From positions 1 through 7,184 of the forward strand of contig CALLJA010000426.1 in the NCBI GenBank assembly GCA_938008865.1: DNA of 7,184 nucleotides, written 5' to 3'. Below the pieces are notes generated by a model that did not search any database, was not told where the DNA came from, and worked only from the letters and a program-made list of their open reading frames with translations. Source of the stretch: an uncultured Anaerolineales bacterium. GTDB lineage: Bacteria > Chloroflexota > Anaerolineae > Anaerolineales > Villigracilaceae. Shown piece by piece: positions 5,966 through 7,184 of this stretch; the stretch's first letter is position 1, and the number at the start of each line of letters is the position of its first letter. The translations under genes were made by a program, and so were the position numbers.

Positions 5966-5980
5966 GTAAATTTGTCTACA

Positions 5981-6481
5981 TCATTCGCTTTTCTTTTGCG
6001 GCCTGTACAGCAACTGCTCGCGGATGCGCAGGTCGGTATTGCGCATTTTCATGGCCAGGTCGGCGGCCAGGTTGTACATCAGGCGGAAGCCGAGCTGGGG
6101 GTACGTCTCGCACAGCATGATTAACTTGTCGCGCGGGATGACCAGCAGGCGGGTTTCCTTTTGGGCCGCGTGCGCCGAAGCTGAACGCAGTCCCTCGTCC
6201 ACCAATGCCACCTCGCCGAAAGATTGCCCGCGGCGCAGTCTGGATACGATGGTGTCTTTTTCAGCCGTGCCGGCCGGGCTGACGATGGCCGAACTGATCA
6301 GGATATCCACTTCGCCCTGGGTGATAACGTACAATTCCTTGCTGCTGCTGTTCTCGGGGAAGATCACGTCGCCTTCGTTGTACACGATCTCCTGGCACAG
6401 ATTGGCGACCAGTTCCAATTGGGTGGACGTGAACTGGTAGAAGATGTCGCTTTGCTTGAGGTAGTTGACGAATGAGGTCAT
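5981..6481 (-). CDS. Stand-alone cyclic-nucleotide-binding domain protein
   Basis: A 166-residue protein made almost entirely of one cyclic-nucleotide-binding (Crp/PKA regulatory-type) domain. The beta-barrel spans about residues 25-118. The phosphate-binding cassette SFGEVALVDEGLRSASAHA (87-105) has Glu90 and Arg99 where the family contacts the ribose and the cyclic phosphate, so binding of cAMP or a similar nucleotide is plausible. A helical tail (about 119-157) follows. There is no helix-turn-helix, kinase or channel part, so it is not a Crp-type regulator by itself; its target is unknown. The frame is open to an ATG at 6523 that overlaps the stop of the upstream gene as TGATG, which would add 14 residues. 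I prefer the ATG at 6481 because the extra codons look unlike the rest of the gene and contain a promoter-like sequence. Neither start has a good ribosome site, so the long form remains possible. Confidence 0.85.
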   Translation of the reverse strand: MTSFVNYLKQSDIFYQFTSTQLELVANLCQEIVYNEGDVIFPENSSSKELYVITQGEVDILISSAIVSPAGTAEKDTIVSRLRRGQSFGEVALVDEGLRSASAHAAQKETRLLVIPRDKLIMLCETYPQLGFRLMYNLAADLAMKMRNTDLRIREQLLYRPQKKSE

Positions 6482-6491
6482 GGCATTTGAA

Positions 6492-6520
6492 AGTGTAGCA
6501 TAATCGAAAGGGGAGTGCAA
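6492..6520 (-). promoter_or_regulatory. Candidate promoter for the cyclic-nucleotide-binding gene, nearly leaderless
   Basis: TTGCAC (6520-6515) and TACACT (6497-6492) on the minus strand are 17 bases apart, each matching consensus at four of six positions. Transcription would begin about 6485, only a few bases before the ATG at 6481, giving an almost leaderless mRNA; this would explain why no Shine-Dalgarno sequence precedes that ATG. It is a consensus match only. Confidence 0.4.
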
Positions 6521-6522
6521 CA

Positions 6523-7184
6523 TCAGGGATAAGGCTGGCTCAGCCAGTCGAGCGGGTCCACTTGTATCCCATTAACCCACAATTCCCAATGGAGGTGCGG
6601 CCCTGTGATACGGCCCGTGCCGCCCACCAGGCCGATGACCTGGCCTTGTTCGACGTAATCGCCGGCCTGAACCCTGAACTCGGACTGGTGCCAGAATCCG
6701 CTGTACACGCCCCAGCCGTGGTCGATGATGGTGGCATTGCCTCGCACGGTCCAGAAGCCGGCGAAAACTACCCGCCCGGCAGCAGGGGCGGTGATGGGCA
6801 GGCCTGTTCCGCCGCCGAAATCCAACCCGGTGTGGAAGCCATCCACGCTTAGTTCGGTACCCTGGCCAATATAGGTGCGGCGGTTGCCGTAGCGCGAGGT
6901 GAAGTATGTGGACTCGGCGTATTGAATGGCGGGCGAGATGAAATCACCCGTCCAGAGTTTATCCGGGTTGGCGGGCGCAGTCAGGTTCTCGAGTTGTTGC
7001 AGTTCGGGTCCGGTGGCGGCTGGGTCGATGGTGTCTGGGGGCACATAGAGCAATGGGTCATCGGGGTAGTTGCCCGAGACGACCAGCAGCATTTGTTCAT
7101 AAGATTGTGTTGTCCCGTCGGGCAGGGTGGCATCCAGCCGCAGGGGATACAGGCCAGGTTCCAGCAGGGCGTGAACGCCTTGTA
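6523..7184 (-). CDS. M23 family (LytM-like) metallopeptidase, 5'-truncated by the window edge
   Basis: Only the C-terminal part (about 220 codons) is present; the frame stays open through the window edge at 7184, so the Met at 7092 is not taken as the start. Counting from that Met, the domain has the zinc-ligand motif HTGLD (87-91), a downstream His in GFWHQS (135), and GPHLHWEL (164-171) with the HxH pair. These are the complete M23 set, so an active zinc endopeptidase cutting peptidoglycan cross-links, or a similar Gly-rich peptide, is likely. TSRYGNRRTYI ahead of the first motif and YVEQGQVIGLVGGTGR ahead of HLH are usual in secreted M23 proteins. The upstream residues (GLYPLRL, Gly-Thr-Thr turn, QMLLVVSGNY) look like the last strands of a beta-sandwich domain, so the full protein is probably a multidomain exported or membrane-anchored enzyme. 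No signal peptide can be seen because the N-terminus is missing. The stop TGA at 6525-6523 overlaps a possible ATG of the next gene by one base. Confidence 0.92.
   Translation of the reverse strand, partial: QGVHALLEPGLYPLRLDATLPDGTTQSYEQMLLVVSGNYPDDPLLYVPPDTIDPAATGPELQQLENLTAPANPDKLWTGDFISPAIQYAESTYFTSRYGNRRTYIGQGTELSVDGFHTGLDFGGGTGLPITAPAAGRVVFAGFWTVRGNATIIDHGWGVYSGFWHQSEFRVQAGDYVEQGQVIGLVGGTGRITGPHLHWELWVNGIQVDPLDWLSQPYP

Noticed and set aside
5876..5990. Protein-like plus-strand stretch (VEVSLGSDALANLKLLK) in the A+T-rich gap, as a possible gene remnant
   Set aside because: It continues into the antisense of the cyclic-nucleotide-binding gene, has no start signal and matches no family I recognise; an ordinary promoter region explains the composition.
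6523..7092. Treating the M23 peptidase as a complete gene starting at the Met at 7092
   Set aside because: The same frame stays open with gene-like codons through the window edge at 7184 and the Met lies inside a beta-strand-like stretch, so the gene is cut by the window, not short.

Overview
The window holds a complete branched-chain amino acid-type (Liv/HAAT family) ABC importer operon, with two unrelated genes upstream of it. All genes lie on the minus strand, so transcription runs from high to low coordinates. DNA is G+C-rich by eye. The binding protein is a lipoprotein with a Pro/Ala/Thr/Glu-rich tether, and most genes have strong AGGAGG-type ribosome binding sites. Together with the overall protein style, this suggests an environmental Chloroflexota bacterium, probably of the class Anaerolineae. 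That placement is an inference from sequence style; no marker gene is present.

Layout in transcription order: (1) 7184-6523, the 3' part of a secreted-type M23 (LytM-like) metallopeptidase gene whose 5' end lies outside the window. (2) 6523/6481-5981, a small stand-alone cyclic-nucleotide-binding domain protein with no DNA-binding domain. Its stop-start junction with the peptidase gene overlaps, but it also has a plausible promoter of its own placed so that the mRNA would be almost leaderless. (3) 5980-5733, a 248-base intergenic region, A+T-rich in its upstream half, with a candidate promoter, a long predicted leader and an orphan Shine-Dalgarno-like sequence. (4) 5732-4431 livK (binding lipoprotein), 4386-4411 an intercistronic terminator-like hairpin, then livH, livM, livG and livF (4357-171), spaced 9-15 bases apart. 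(5) 170-1, an end-of-operon region with a strong terminator hairpin, a second inverted repeat and CACAAAG-like repeat units; no gene is seen here.

Functionally, LivK would capture a branched-chain or related amino acid (or a small amide or urea-like solute) outside the membrane. LivH and LivM form the transmembrane channel, and LivG and LivF are the two ATPases that drive uptake. The hairpin after livK fits the usual need for more binding protein than membrane complex. The two livH/livM and livM/livG junctions are compact, with the stop codon TAG built into the next gene's ribosome site (TAGGAGG), suggesting translational coupling.

I see no mobile element, CRISPR array, RNA gene or clearly new system. 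The points most worth checking are the enlarged permeases (an extra N-terminal membrane domain of about 120 residues and an internal insertion in LivM, and a shorter N-terminal extension in LivH), the intercistronic hairpin, the unusual livK leader, and the start and promoter of the cyclic-nucleotide-binding gene.
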